Of a DNA stretch of 44,700 nt, positions 1-7,908 are shown piece after piece. The translations under genes and the position numbers were made by a program. Under the pieces are notes generated by a model. That model saw only the letters and a program-made list of their open reading frames with translations. It did not search any database and was not told where the DNA came from. The first letter of the stretch is position 1. Each line of letters starts with the position of its first letter. The stretch lies in assembly GCA_913056395.1 (NCBI GenBank), contig CAJXMG010000022.1:1-44700 (forward strand), read 5' to 3'. This DNA comes from an uncultured bacterium (lineage in GTDB: Bacteria > Planctomycetota > UBA8108 > UBA1146).

Positions 1-161
1 GTCGGGTTGTCGAGCATGCAGCGAATTTGAATCGAGGACCCGCTCGGAGCGGTCTCAGAGGTGTCAAAATACATGGAGTAGTCTTGGGACCAAGCGATAG
101 AGGCTGGTGCCATAAAGGCGATCAGAGCCAGCGAAATGATCCAGCGTGAAACATTTACCAT
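1..161 (-). CDS. Exported protein, N-terminal fragment (runs off the window)
   Basis: Reading on the minus strand from an ATG at 161, the frame stays open to the window edge and gives about 53 residues. The first 25 or so form a clear signal peptide: a short N-region with one Arg, then a hydrophobic stretch (WIISLALIAFMAP) ending near IAWSQ. The mature part begins DYSMYFDTSETAPSGSS and continues with IQIRCMLDNP. A good Shine-Dalgarno (GCAGGAGATTTC) stands just before the ATG. I have a general memory of planctomycete secreted proteins with this type of N-terminus, but the fragment is too short to name a family. The function is unknown and the C-terminus lies outside the window. Confidence 0.7.
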   Translation of the reverse strand, partial: MVNVSRWIISLALIAFMAPASIAWSQDYSMYFDTSETAPSGSSIQIRCMLDNP

Positions 162-533
162 GAAATCTCCTGCTATCTTCTCGGGCGGGTTGGAAGGCCG
201 GTAAAGAATTGCCGACCCTGAATGGGTCGAGCGTTTTGGTCTTCAACTCGCAATCTGTCGAATTTGGGACGGAAGACCTCCAAAAACCCGAATAAAGGAT
301 CTTGGGGTCCATCCCCCCTATTGTAGCACCTGAAGCCCCCCAGAGGGACCCCCCAAAGCAGTTTCGTATGCATGGATCAAACCTCGTCCAGATTCTCGAC
401 AAACTTTCCGGGGGTGTTCAGGAGTGGAACTGTTCAGCACAGAGAAAGACGGGATATCAGGATTCTGAGCGGGCACGGCGATTGCCAATCCTTCCATGGG
501 GAACCATTCCGGTGCCCTCCCTGAAAGGCAGCC
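162..533. other. Intergenic region between divergent genes
   Basis: This 372-base stretch separates the leftward exported-protein gene from the rightward actin operon. No ORF inside it has a convincing start site or composition. On the minus strand a good -10-like hexamer TACAAT lies at 320-325, but its -35 is poor. If used, it would leave a leader of roughly 150 bases before the exported protein. I found no convincing -35/-10 pair for the rightward operon. Confidence 0.4.
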
Positions 534-1205
534 ATGAGTTCGGAAATGCCCCAGAACAGCCATAAGAAGCAGAAATCGCGAGTCCATGACGTCGAAGATC
601 TGCGTAACAGGGGAATTCGCAAGGTCCGTGTGGTGGGTGAAAGTCAACTTCAGGAAATGGCTCGAGAGGCGGCTGCCAAAGCGGTTCTTGAGCTGGCGGC
701 AAGCCTGAATCTTTCGGATGAGGCTCGAAAATCTCTCGTGGCTAAGGCTCGAGCGTCAATCCTAAATGGAAGTCCGGGACCCTCTCCCCAAGTGATCGAA
801 AACCCGGTCGTCAAACCGGACGTACGAGTTGTCGATCCCCCCACGGAACGCCCCCCCGCGGTATCCCAGATACGAATTCAGGACCAGGAAGTACTCCAGG
901 AGTTGTCAAAGTTGATCGCCCGCGATTGGAGAACTGAATTGGCGACAGTTCAGGACTCTCATAGGGCGCAAGTCGAGAGGCTAGAAATGCGAATAGAGGA
1001 ACTGACAAAAGCCCTTCGGGTGACCGATCAGGTCTTGACCCGGGACCGAACACAGGAAGGCCCAGGCGGATCTGCTCAAAGTCCGTTTGACCACAAGAAA
1101 GAAGAACTACTCGATCAGTTGTTCCAGGCCAACGTCGCCTTGAGGGAGATTTCCTCAGGAGAGATGGGTGGACAGCAGTCAGAAGGTGAAGGAAGGCAGT
1201 CATGA
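534..1205 (+). CDS. Coiled-coil protein, candidate partner of the MamK-like actin
   Basis: This 223-residue soluble protein has no signal peptide or membrane segment. It has a basic N-terminus (1-34) followed by an Ala/Glu-rich helical part (about 35-78, with the motif RKVRVVGESQLQEMARE at its start). A Pro-rich linker (81-110) leads to a probable coiled coil (117-168, repeating Leu/Ile with Glu/Arg, for example VERLEMRIEELTKALRV). A short C-terminal amphipathic helix (186-206) and a Gln/Gly/Glu tail complete it. The start has AAAGG spaced before ATG. Its TGA overlaps the ATG of the actin gene (ATGA), so the two are almost certainly co-translated. I recognise no family. By position it could nucleate, anchor or link the filament, as MamJ does for MamK, but there is no visible MamJ similarity. 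That role is inference. Confidence 0.8.
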   Translation: MSSEMPQNSHKKQKSRVHDVEDLRNRGIRKVRVVGESQLQEMAREAAAKAVLELAASLNLSDEARKSLVAKARASILNGSPGPSPQVIENPVVKPDVRVVDPPTERPPAVSQIRIQDQEVLQELSKLIARDWRTELATVQDSHRAQVERLEMRIEELTKALRVTDQVLTRDRTQEGPGGSAQSPFDHKKEELLDQLFQANVALREISSGEMGGQQSEGEGRQS

Positions 1206-2305
1206 ATATGGATCTCAACAAAAACACCCAATCAGAAAGTGATATTCAGGCTGCGAACCTGAATGCCAGCACTGTAGCGGTCAAAGTCGGGATCGACCTC
1301 GGGACCAGCCGCAGTGCAGTTTGTTCTTCAAAGGGAGAACGTTTGGTCATGGCGAGTGTGGTCGGTTGGCCGAAAGACGCTATTTCTGCCAAAGTTTTTG
1401 GTCGCAAAGTGCTCGTCGGCGATGCCGTTCTCGAGAATCGACTGGCCCTGAAAACCTGTTTTCCATTGAAAGATGGAAATCTCGCCTTCACCCAGACCAA
1501 TGGTGACGATCAGGAGACTTTCCGCAAAGCGGGCCTGCACTTGTTCACCGCCCTGCGTCAGGCAGCGAATCCCGGTCCTAATCAGCCGGTTCATGCGGTC
1601 ATCGGTGCTCCTGCTGAAGCGACTCGAGAAAACAAGCAGGCTATTATCGACCTTGCAAATGAAGCCGGTATTGACGGCGTCATGGTTGTATCAGAGCCCT
1701 TTGCCGTTGCTTATGCACTCGATGCATTAGAGGACGCCATGGTGGTCGACATCGGTGCTGGAACCATCGATCTGTGTCGTATGGCCGGAAGTTTACCTGG
1801 CGTTGAAGATCAGGTGACGGTTTTCCATGCCGGGAATCATGTGGACGCCCGTATCTGCGAACTGCTACGTGAGCAGAGACCGGAAGTACAGTTCACCCCT
1901 AACATGATCAAACAGGCCAAGGAGAGATTCAGCAGCGTGGTCGACACTCACAAGCGTGCACTGGTTCAATTCCCGATCGATGGCCGCCCCACTGAAGTGG
2001 ACATCACCGATCAGATTTCTGCTGCAGTTGGTGAGCTGGTGCCCCATATCACGGAAGGCATCCAGAAGTTGGTCTCGACATTCGACCCCGAATTCCAGCA
2101 CAGGATTCGCAACCGGGTCATCGTCAGCGGCGGCGGATCTCAGGTGTACGGCCTCCAAGAGGCGCTTGAAAAAGGTCTTGAGGAGTTGGGTGGCGGTCAC
2201 GTTGTGATCGTCGACGACGCCGTCTATGCCGGAGCTCAGGGTGCGCTGAAACTGGCACAAGAAATGCCCGAAGAGTACTGGCAACAGTTGAGTAAAAACT
2301 CCTGA
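1202..2305 (+). CDS. MamK-like actin family filament protein
   Basis: This 367-residue protein has the actin/Hsp70 ATPase fold. Phosphate-1 loop is GIDLGTSRSAV (30-40), SEPFAVAYALD (164-174) carries the Glu expected for hydrolysis, phosphate-2 is VDIGAGTIDLC (182-192) and the adenosine loop is IVSGGGSQVYGL (307-318). Several segments closely match MamK as I remember it: VVGWPKD, PGVEDQVTVFHAGN, VYAGAQGALKLAQE and the C-terminal EEYWQQL. These favour MamK over MreB, ParM or FtsA. MamK assembles cytoplasmic filaments that organise magnetosomes; MamK-like proteins also occur outside magnetosome clusters. The start is an ATG overlapping the upstream stop, with GGAAGG before it. The first 27 residues are a polar extension. 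No other mam or mad gene lies in the window, so the cargo is unknown. A strong terminator follows directly. Confidence 0.85.
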   Translation: MNMDLNKNTQSESDIQAANLNASTVAVKVGIDLGTSRSAVCSSKGERLVMASVVGWPKDAISAKVFGRKVLVGDAVLENRLALKTCFPLKDGNLAFTQTNGDDQETFRKAGLHLFTALRQAANPGPNQPVHAVIGAPAEATRENKQAIIDLANEAGIDGVMVVSEPFAVAYALDALEDAMVVDIGAGTIDLCRMAGSLPGVEDQVTVFHAGNHVDARICELLREQRPEVQFTPNMIKQAKERFSSVVDTHKRALVQFPIDGRPTEVDITDQISAAVGELVPHITEGIQKLVSTFDPEFQHRIRNRVIVSGGGSQVYGLQEALEKGLEELGGGHVVIVDDAVYAGAQGALKLAQEMPEEYWQQLSKNS

Positions 2306-2327
2306 ACGAGAAATGAAATCCCCACTC

Positions 2328-2373
2328 GGCGCCGAGAGTTCCATGCAGGTGGAGCACTCGGCGTCTATCTTTT
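2328..2373 (+). terminator. Intrinsic terminator of the coiled-coil/actin operon
   Basis: A hairpin spans 2330-2363. CGCCGAG (2330-2336) pairs perfectly with CTCGGCG (2357-2363). After one A-A mismatch, GTTCCA (2338-2343) pairs with TGGAGC (2350-2355) with one G-U, leaving a six-base loop. Two further outer bases can pair. The T-rich stretch TCTATCTTTT follows on the plus strand. It lies between the convergent actin and cysteine desulfurase genes and probably serves the actin operon. Confidence 0.7.
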
Positions 2374-2379
2374 CAGGGA

Positions 2380-3519
2380 TCAGCTGACGGGTGGAGCCCC
2401 GGTGGAATGCCGTCGCAAATCTTCCGAGAGTCTTCCGAGGGTTCTGGCGGCCTTTTCGATCTGTTCCGCTGTGGTGTGGGGTCCCATGCTGATTCGAATA
2501 GAACCCCTTATCTGGTTTTCAGGAATCACCATCGCTTTCAGGACATGGCTGGGCTCCCGGGCACCGGATGAGCAAGCTGAACCACTCGAAGCCGAAATCC
2601 CTTCCATATCAAGGCGGACGAGTAGGGTTTCCGCGTGGACACCTTCAAAGGAAAGGTTGATGCAGCCGGGCCAATCGTGCTGATCCTGAGCAACTGCGTT
2701 GTGTGAACTGACTGACGTTAGCGTTTCAAGGAAAAGGCTGCGGAGTTCCTCAAGCTGGCTTCGATTCCAGGCGGGTTTCTCGAAGCAAGTCTCTGCGAGT
2801 ATTCCCATCCCGTGAATGGCCAGCAGGTTCTCTGTTCCCGGGCGAATCTTCTTCTCTTGCGGCCCACCATGGATGAACGGTTGTTGCAGAAACCCTTTTC
2901 GAATCCAGAGAGCCCCCACCCCTGAAGGACCACCGGCTTTATGGGCTGTGATGGTCGCAGCGTCCAGAGGGGAATCCTTGAGATTGAAGACAGTTCTGAA
3001 AAAGCCCTGTGCACCATCGGTATGGAAGCGGCCTCCTTTTCGATGCACTCTCTCTGCAATAGAGTCGAGATCCTGGGCGATACCTGTTTCATTATTGAAC
3101 CAGTGAACGCTGACCAATCCTTCCTCGGGCACCTGATCAAGGTCCACGCGCCCTGAAGCGGACACGGGAATGATGTTTCCGGGTCTTCCAGATCCATGGA
3201 GCTGTTTGACCGGTTCCAGAATCGAAGGGTGCTCGGTGGCACTGGCAGATACGGATGGGTGATCTGTCACCAATCCGCAAATCGCCAGATTGTTGCTCTC
3301 TGTCCCTCCACTCGTGAAATAGATTTCTGCTGGCTCCACTGAGAGTGCCGCGGCGACCCGATCACGTGCGTCTTCCAGTATTCTGCGGGCACCTCGCCCA
3401 TCCTGATGCAAACTGGAAGGGTTGCCGGCTGTCCCGCCCTCCAGGAGTTCTGTCATACCGCGAGCGACTTCGGGAAGAAGAGGTGATGTGGCGTTGTGAT
3501 CCAGGTAAATGCGGTTCAA
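2380..3519 (-). CDS. Cysteine desulfurase (NifS/IscS family)
   Basis: This PLP enzyme takes sulfur from cysteine and passes it on as a persulfide for Fe-S clusters and tRNA thiolation. The protein of 379 residues begins NRIYLDHNATSPLLPEV, the usual N-terminus of the family. It has the PLP-lysine motif TAHKAGGPSGVGAL and the mobile-loop cysteine in SASSGSACSSGA. I chose a TTG start at 3519 because GGGAG lies eight bases upstream and the protein then begins where the family begins. The longer open frame would add about 45 unrelated residues. The TTG overlaps the stop of the upstream lipoprotein (TTGA), which suggests translational coupling. No iscU or other Fe-S scaffold gene is adjacent, so the specific partner (IscS, NifS or tRNA pathway) is unresolved. 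Confidence 0.9.
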   Translation of the reverse strand: MNRIYLDHNATSPLLPEVARGMTELLEGGTAGNPSSLHQDGRGARRILEDARDRVAAALSVEPAEIYFTSGGTESNNLAICGLVTDHPSVSASATEHPSILEPVKQLHGSGRPGNIIPVSASGRVDLDQVPEEGLVSVHWFNNETGIAQDLDSIAERVHRKGGRFHTDGAQGFFRTVFNLKDSPLDAATITAHKAGGPSGVGALWIRKGFLQQPFIHGGPQEKKIRPGTENLLAIHGMGILAETCFEKPAWNRSQLEELRSLFLETLTSVSSHNAVAQDQHDWPGCINLSFEGVHAETLLVRLDMEGISASSGSACSSGAREPSHVLKAMVIPENQIRGSIRISMGPHTTAEQIEKAARTLGRLSEDLRRHSTGAPPVS

Positions 3520-3992
3520 GAATCGCTCCCACCCAGATCGATTCCGCGGGGGCTGAGGAGGTCCACTTGCCATTGCGAGGCAGTCCCTGGAACCAGTTTC
3601 AGGGAGTATTCGATGTATTGGTCTTCCGTATCGAGAATCAAGGTCACCCACCAATTCTGTGTTGAGCCGGAGACCGTTTCAGGCCGTGTATCGACATCTG
3701 ATTGGACTATCAGATCACGCAGACCAAGGTTATTCAGTTCGGGGACGTCGACAAATCGGATGAGGGCTTTGAACTGCAGTGGTGTGACGGAATTTCTGGA
3801 TTCGGTCGTGAGGGTTTCGTATGCGAGGTCCAGCTCCCCTGCATCGACGCAATAGCGAAAGTAGCGCACGGTTTCTACGGGGGTAGACCGATTGAAGTGG
3901 TCCTCCACACGGGGGATCTGTTGACAGCCGCTCGATAAAAACAGGATTGTCGTAATCAAAGCCGCTGTAAAAAAGGCCCTGCAATCTGCCAT
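3516..3992 (-). CDS. Small lipoprotein of unknown function
   Basis: This is a 158-residue protein with a typical lipoprotein signal: MADCRAFF, a hydrophobic run (TAALITTILFL) and the lipobox SSGC, followed by QQIPRVEDHF. The mature domain (about 25-155) reads like a small NTF2- or DUF4878-type fold (TPVETVRYFRYCVDAGELDLAYETL, then LTTESRNSVTPLQFKALIRF, and a C-terminal strand pattern), but I cannot assign it firmly. The start is fixed by a perfect GGAGG seven bases before ATG at 3992; the longer open frame upstream lies inside the BFN gene. It starts one base after the BFN stop and overlaps the cysteine desulfurase start. It is predicted to be membrane anchored; whether in the inner or outer membrane is unknown. 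Confidence 0.85.
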   Translation of the reverse strand: MADCRAFFTAALITTILFLSSGCQQIPRVEDHFNRSTPVETVRYFRYCVDAGELDLAYETLTTESRNSVTPLQFKALIRFVDVPELNNLGLRDLIVQSDVDTRPETVSGSTQNWWVTLILDTEDQYIEYSLKLVPGTASQWQVDLLSPRGIDLGGSDS

Positions 3993-3993
3993 A

Positions 3994-4491
3994 TCAATCC
4001 TCCGTTCCTGAATCCAGTCCCGGGAAATCGGGCATGGGGTCATCATCTCCGGAATCGACAATATCGGCAACGTCGATTTCAGGAACGTTATCCACGACTT
4101 CTTGAGTCGCAAAGAGCGGAAAGCCGAGCCTTGCAGAAAGAACCATGGCGTCGCTGGGACGGCAGTCGATATGAGCCTCTTGTAAAATCCCGTCTGATCC
4201 TTTTCGCTCAAGGACAAGCATTCCGAAAAAGTTCCCCTGCATGACTTGTGTGACGACGGCTTTCCGAACGTGGATATCGAATCCAAGCATGATGGAGCTC
4301 ATCAGTTGATGTGTCATCGGTCGGGGAGACTCTTGATTCTGCATCGCTTCTTCGAGTGCGATGGCTTCCGGATGGCCAATACAGATGACGAACTTTTTGC
4401 TTTCACTGAGGATCTGGACGATGGCTCCCATTTCCGGAGACTGGGGAAAGCAGCGTGGGCCAATCTGGATCGGAATCAATTCATCAGTCAT
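3994..4491 (-). CDS. BFN-domain (bifunctional nuclease, DUF151) protein
   Basis: This 165-residue cytoplasmic protein covers one BFN domain. Typical family features are visible: KFVICIGHPEAIALEEAM, then RPMTHQLMSSIM, then the characteristic HIDCRPSDAMVLSARLGFPLF. An acidic tail follows (DIVDSGDDDPMPDFPGLDSGTED). Proteins of this family have been described as having DNase/RNase activity, and in plants as plastid response regulators; the bacterial role is unclear. The ATG overlaps the stop of the phosphatase gene (ATGA), and the small lipoprotein follows, so it belongs to the pgk-to-desulfurase operon. The family assignment is firm; activity is not shown by the sequence. Confidence 0.88.
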   Translation of the reverse strand: MTDELIPIQIGPRCFPQSPEMGAIVQILSESKKFVICIGHPEAIALEEAMQNQESPRPMTHQLMSSIMLGFDIHVRKAVVTQVMQGNFFGMLVLERKGSDGILQEAHIDCRPSDAMVLSARLGFPLFATQEVVDNVPEIDVADIVDSGDDDPMPDFPGLDSGTED

Positions 4492-5249
4492 GTATACAGC
4501 TTTCCCGGTTCGTGAGTCGCCAGGCCGGAACCGTGATCCTCAAGGCAATCCCTGAGAAGCGGAAGAAGGTGTTTGTGACTCGGAGAGGTCGCCACATATT
4601 CGCCCTTGCCACCATTCAGGACCGGGCAGATTTGCCCCCCTGCTTCGCTGATCAACAGCAAGCCAGCAGCGATATCCCATTCATGGGTTTTGTACCAGGC
4701 CCCAGCGTCCATTCTGCCCATGGCAATCCAGGCCATTTCGAGTGCGATGGAACCCAGGGTTCGCTGCTTGATATTCGCGGGAAGAAAATGGCGCCACCGG
4801 GGACGTTTTTTTCTCCAGCGTGGTGTGAGGTGGATCATCGGTGATCGATCGGCGGATTTTCTGAAGGGAATCAGCCCACCACTGGTGATACCGTTTCCAG
4901 CAACCGCCTCGATCCACTCCCCTCGCACCGGGTCTGAAATCCAGCCCAATACGGTTTGGCCACCTGTTCGATACGCCAGTGAAACGGCAAAAACAGGGAT
5001 TCCGCGACTGTGGTTGGTTGAGCCGTCGAGAGGGTCGATGATCCAACCTTCTTCACGGGTTCGCGGATCAGCCCCCAATTCTTCTCCGGTAATAGGGTCA
5101 CCGGGAAACCTTTCTGCGGTCAATTCGCGGAAGAGGGTCTCTGCATCAATGTCGGCTTCTTCCCCCTGAAGAAACCGCTCTTTGACGAAGCGGCTTAATT
5201 GGCCGAGGACCTGCCGACCGTAACTGCGCCTTTGAGCGATGGGATTCAT
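4488..5249 (-). CDS. Inositol monophosphatase family protein
   Basis: This is a 253-residue, metal-dependent phosphatase of the IMPase/SuhB/CysQ superfamily. Metal ligands are visible: GEE (in PITGEELGADP), the motif WIIDPLDGSTNHSRGIPVF with both catalytic Asp residues, and the C-terminal HEWDIAAGLLLISEAGG. Family members hydrolyse inositol phosphates, 3'-phosphoadenosine phosphate or fructose-1,6-bisphosphate; the sequence alone does not say which. It starts with ATG in a TGATG overlap with the pgk stop. Its place after phosphoglycerate kinase makes a sugar bisphosphatase role conceivable, but this is inference. Confidence 0.88.
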   Translation of the reverse strand: MNPIAQRRSYGRQVLGQLSRFVKERFLQGEEADIDAETLFRELTAERFPGDPITGEELGADPRTREEGWIIDPLDGSTNHSRGIPVFAVSLAYRTGGQTVLGWISDPVRGEWIEAVAGNGITSGGLIPFRKSADRSPMIHLTPRWRKKRPRWRHFLPANIKQRTLGSIALEMAWIAMGRMDAGAWYKTHEWDIAAGLLLISEAGGQICPVLNGGKGEYVATSPSHKHLLPLLRDCLEDHGSGLATHEPGKLYT

Positions 5250-6451
5250 CAGTGCTGCTCCGTGTCGAAACCGGGACTTCGGCTTAGCGCTTCGATTCCC
5301 GGCAACAATTTACCCTCAAGGAACTCCAGGGCCGCACCGCCACCGGTTGAGACGTGATGGAATCGGTCAGCGAGCCCCATCTGTCTGACAGCAGCAGCAC
5401 TGTCTCCTCCGCCGACGACGACCTTGCAGTTTTGCGTCGCAAGAAAGCGTGCGATCTCCCGGGTACCGGAGGAAAATTCCGGCGTTTCAAAAACGCCCGC
5501 GGGGCCATTCCAGAAAATGGTTTTGGCTGAGGACAGTTTTTGACAGATGGCCTCGACGGATCTGGGGCCGATGTCAAAGAGACTGAGGTGTTCCGGGACG
5601 GGATTATCAGAGTCGCATGTCAGGGTTTCGGTGGGGTAAAATGGCTCGTCCCCTGCGATGAAGTCATTCGGGAGGACAACTTCTACATTCCCGCTTAATA
5701 GCTCTGTGACACTGCTCAAGCATTCCGGCTCCACTCTTGAGTCCCCGACATTGAAGCCGTTTCCATGAAGCAGGGTGTTGGCAAGTCCGCCTGTACAAAC
5801 CACCCCATCCAGAAGCGGCACCAAATTTTCGAGGACTCCCAACTTATCACTGACCTTTGCCCCGCCAGAGATGATCCAAAATGGGCGTTCTGCCCGATCC
5901 CGAACCTCTTCGAGTGCAGCGACCTCCTTTTCGATGAGGTATCCGCAGAAAGAAGGTTTGAAGCGGGTGATGGCAGAGACGGAAGCATGAGCCCGGTGGC
6001 AACAACCAAAAGCGTCATTGACGTAGTACTGGCTTCCAGCGATCAACAATTGGGCGAATTCAGCATCGTCACTTTTTTCACGTGGATCGTAACGAAGGTT
6101 TTCGAGGAGAAGGATGCTGCCCGGATTCTGATTTGACAAGGATTGCTGGTAGTCACTTCCGGGAGGGAATTCGCTGACATGGGTGACCGGAACGGAAAGT
6201 TGATCCTCAAGGTAAGCGACGAGGTGGCGGGTGCTGAGATCCGGGTCAATGCCTTTTGGGCGGCCCAAATGGGTAGCCAGGGTGATGACTGCACCCGCCT
6301 GTATGAGGTCATTGAGAGTAGGAAGTATCGCTTCCAGACGATTGGTGTCCTGAATGATTACATTTTTCAGCGGGACATTCAGGTCACCTCTGAGGAAGAC
6401 CCGGTCTCCAGGCTCTAATCTTTTCAAGAGGTCGGTCAAGGTTGGCAGCAC
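5249..6451 (-). CDS. pgk: Phosphoglycerate kinase
   Basis: This glycolytic enzyme transfers phosphate between 1,3-bisphosphoglycerate and ADP in the cytoplasm. The 400-residue protein has the normal family length. Visible signatures are VFLRGDLNVPLK near the N-terminus, THLGRPKG, LLENLRYDPREK, the hinge region ISGGAKVSDKLGVLENL, WNGPAGVFE and the C-terminal nucleotide loop VVGGGDSAAAVRQMG. The start is a GTG at 6451 with GGGGGAG about nine bases upstream. It is the first gene of a tight five-gene operon (pgk, IMPase, BFN, lipoprotein, cysteine desulfurase). No convincing promoter was seen in the 123 bases upstream. No gap or tpi gene is adjacent. Confidence 0.97.
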   Translation of the reverse strand: MLPTLTDLLKRLEPGDRVFLRGDLNVPLKNVIIQDTNRLEAILPTLNDLIQAGAVITLATHLGRPKGIDPDLSTRHLVAYLEDQLSVPVTHVSEFPPGSDYQQSLSNQNPGSILLLENLRYDPREKSDDAEFAQLLIAGSQYYVNDAFGCCHRAHASVSAITRFKPSFCGYLIEKEVAALEEVRDRAERPFWIISGGAKVSDKLGVLENLVPLLDGVVCTGGLANTLLHGNGFNVGDSRVEPECLSSVTELLSGNVEVVLPNDFIAGDEPFYPTETLTCDSDNPVPEHLSLFDIGPRSVEAICQKLSSAKTIFWNGPAGVFETPEFSSGTREIARFLATQNCKVVVGGGDSAAAVRQMGLADRFHHVSTGGGAALEFLEGKLLPGIEALSRSPGFDTEQH

Positions 6452-6574
6452 GGGATCACTCCCCCTTCGTTGTCATGAGTTCACACTCTAACAAAGGGCG
6501 GGGAGGGACGAAATGTCGCTTGCAAGACTGGGGCTCAGTGTCGATCTCTCTTCCTAAAGAAGGGGGACGGAACA

Positions 6575-6784
6575 TCAGGAGTTATTGGGGAAATTGTGTT
6601 TTTGTGGCGTCTGCACCAGTTGACGAATGCGACGGCGGAATCCGTACCGGGTGAAGAGAAAGAGCGGGAACCGGACAGTTTGCCACAAACTGTACCCCAG
6701 GCTTCTGAGGATCTGTTTGTACACGGTGGATCGAGCTCTGGCACTGGCTTTGGGTAACGGAGTGAGGGTGGGTTCAGGGCTCAT
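6575..6784 (-). CDS. Small basic protein, possible second gene of a two-gene operon
   Basis: A 69-residue frame begins with ATG at 6784, one base after the stop of the upstream secreted-protein gene. GAGGAATAGG stands directly before the ATG and overlaps that stop, which is the spacing used by real coupled genes in this window. The protein is rich in Arg and aromatic residues (YKQILRSLGYSLWQTVRFPL, then FLFTRYGFRRRIRQLVQT) and could be an amphipathic membrane-binding peptide. I recognise no family. A competing frame (6535-6744) has no Shine-Dalgarno. The gene is plausible but unproven. Confidence 0.5.
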   Translation of the reverse strand: MSPEPTLTPLPKASARARSTVYKQILRSLGYSLWQTVRFPLFLFTRYGFRRRIRQLVQTPQKHNFPNNS

Positions 6785-6785
6785 C

Positions 6786-7817
6786 CTATTCCTCGGGTGC
6801 CTTCAGGGGTTTCGCTCCATTTCGTTTGAGCCATGACCAACGTGAGACCCGGGAGGCTACCGCTTCCAGAGTCTTGTAGTAGGTGTAACGCAGAGCGACT
6901 TCCTTTGAGCGCTTGGTGCTTGCTGAGAATGGCATTTTCACCTTGGCGCTATGAAGCTTCTTCATTTTGCCGTCGGGCTGCTTTTCGAGCAGGTCGATCT
7001 GGGCTTCACCTTGAAAAATATTGGCGATCGGCGCCCCGTAGAAATCCTGCTGGCGAACAAAATAGACCCGCATTTTGACTTTGAGAATGTGCTCTGCCTT
7101 AGTCAGATCCCCCTCGGTGAACCGCACGTTTCCACCCATACGGTTAAGTTGGAATTTGAGCCCTGAAGATTCAACCTTTTTGCGTCCGGTTTTTTCATCC
7201 GCCTGAAGGACGATGACCTTGGCATTTCCGCTGACAGGAGGGAGATCCGGGGTGACGCCAGTGCCTGGTCTGTCCCATTCAGGCAAAGGTAACTCGTCGG
7301 GGATTCGCGGGAGTTCTTCCGCAGGAGTGCTGTCGAGTTCCTTTTGTCGAGCCAGTGCTTCAGGGCTTCCAGCCAAATACCAGTCTCCGCCGATCCAGAC
7401 ATATCCCAACGCCTTGCGGCCATCAAAGTTGTCGGGTGACAGGCGAATGACGATTTTCCAGTGAAGGGAGGCCTGTGTCTTGAGACCCTTGTTTGTGCAC
7501 CACTTTGCAAGATCGATTTGGCCCTGAAGATCATCGTCTTTAACGGAATCGGCTCTTTTGCGGTATTCGTCGAGAGGGGTAGCAGATTTTTTGACGGATG
7601 CGATTTCAGAGCGATCGATGGTTACAATCGAACCATCCAGCTTGCGAATGCTGACAAGATCTCCTATTTCACGGACGATGTTCCCCTCGACCTTCTTGCC
7701 ATCGCGAAGTTCGAAGACGTCTCCATGAACAGGAAGAGCGGTCAGCCCCAACGCTGCCAGTAAAAGTGTCAACAGGAGGGGTTTTTCAGTGAAGCGGTCA
7801 AATGCGAGGGCACTCAA
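6786..7817 (-). CDS. Secreted protein with DVFELRDGKKVEG N-terminal domain
   Basis: This 343-residue exported protein has a signal peptide (about 1-32; LLLTLLLAALGLTALPVHG) followed by a small beta domain, DVFELRDGKKVEGNIV to SIVTIDRSEIASVKK, a type I associate with planctomycete exported proteins. A helical middle part follows (about 75-150, GQIDLAKWCTNKGLKTQASL and KALGYVWIGGDWYL, TPR-like in feel). A Pro-rich linker then leads to a C-terminal beta-rich domain. I chose a TTG start at 7817, which places the signal peptide at the N-terminus and has AGAGAGG upstream; the longer frame reads into the divergent gene's region. The function is unknown. It is transcribed divergently from the CRTAC1 lipoprotein. 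Confidence 0.8.
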   Translation of the reverse strand: MSALAFDRFTEKPLLLTLLLAALGLTALPVHGDVFELRDGKKVEGNIVREIGDLVSIRKLDGSIVTIDRSEIASVKKSATPLDEYRKRADSVKDDDLQGQIDLAKWCTNKGLKTQASLHWKIVIRLSPDNFDGRKALGYVWIGGDWYLAGSPEALARQKELDSTPAEELPRIPDELPLPEWDRPGTGVTPDLPPVSGNAKVIVLQADEKTGRKKVESSGLKFQLNRMGGNVRFTEGDLTKAEHILKVKMRVYFVRQQDFYGAPIANIFQGEAQIDLLEKQPDGKMKKLHSAKVKMPFSASTKRSKEVALRYTYYKTLEAVASRVSRWSWLKRNGAKPLKAPEE

Positions 7818-7908
7818 GATCCTGTATCCTCTCTCGGGAGGGTTCTCCTCTCCGTCTGCACAAAGGTAACCCCAATCACACGTCAGGGTTATCGAGGAAA
7901 CGTGGAAT

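Noticed and set aside
534-2305. A full magnetosome gene cluster
   Set aside because: Only the MamK-like gene resembles a magnetosome gene. The neighbours on both sides are ordinary, and nothing like MamA, B, E, I, M, O, P or Q is present in the window.
3993-4286. Longer N-terminus for the small lipoprotein (frame open to 4286)
   Set aside because: The extra part lies inside the BFN gene, and the ATG at 3992 has a perfect GGAGG and a proper lipoprotein signal.
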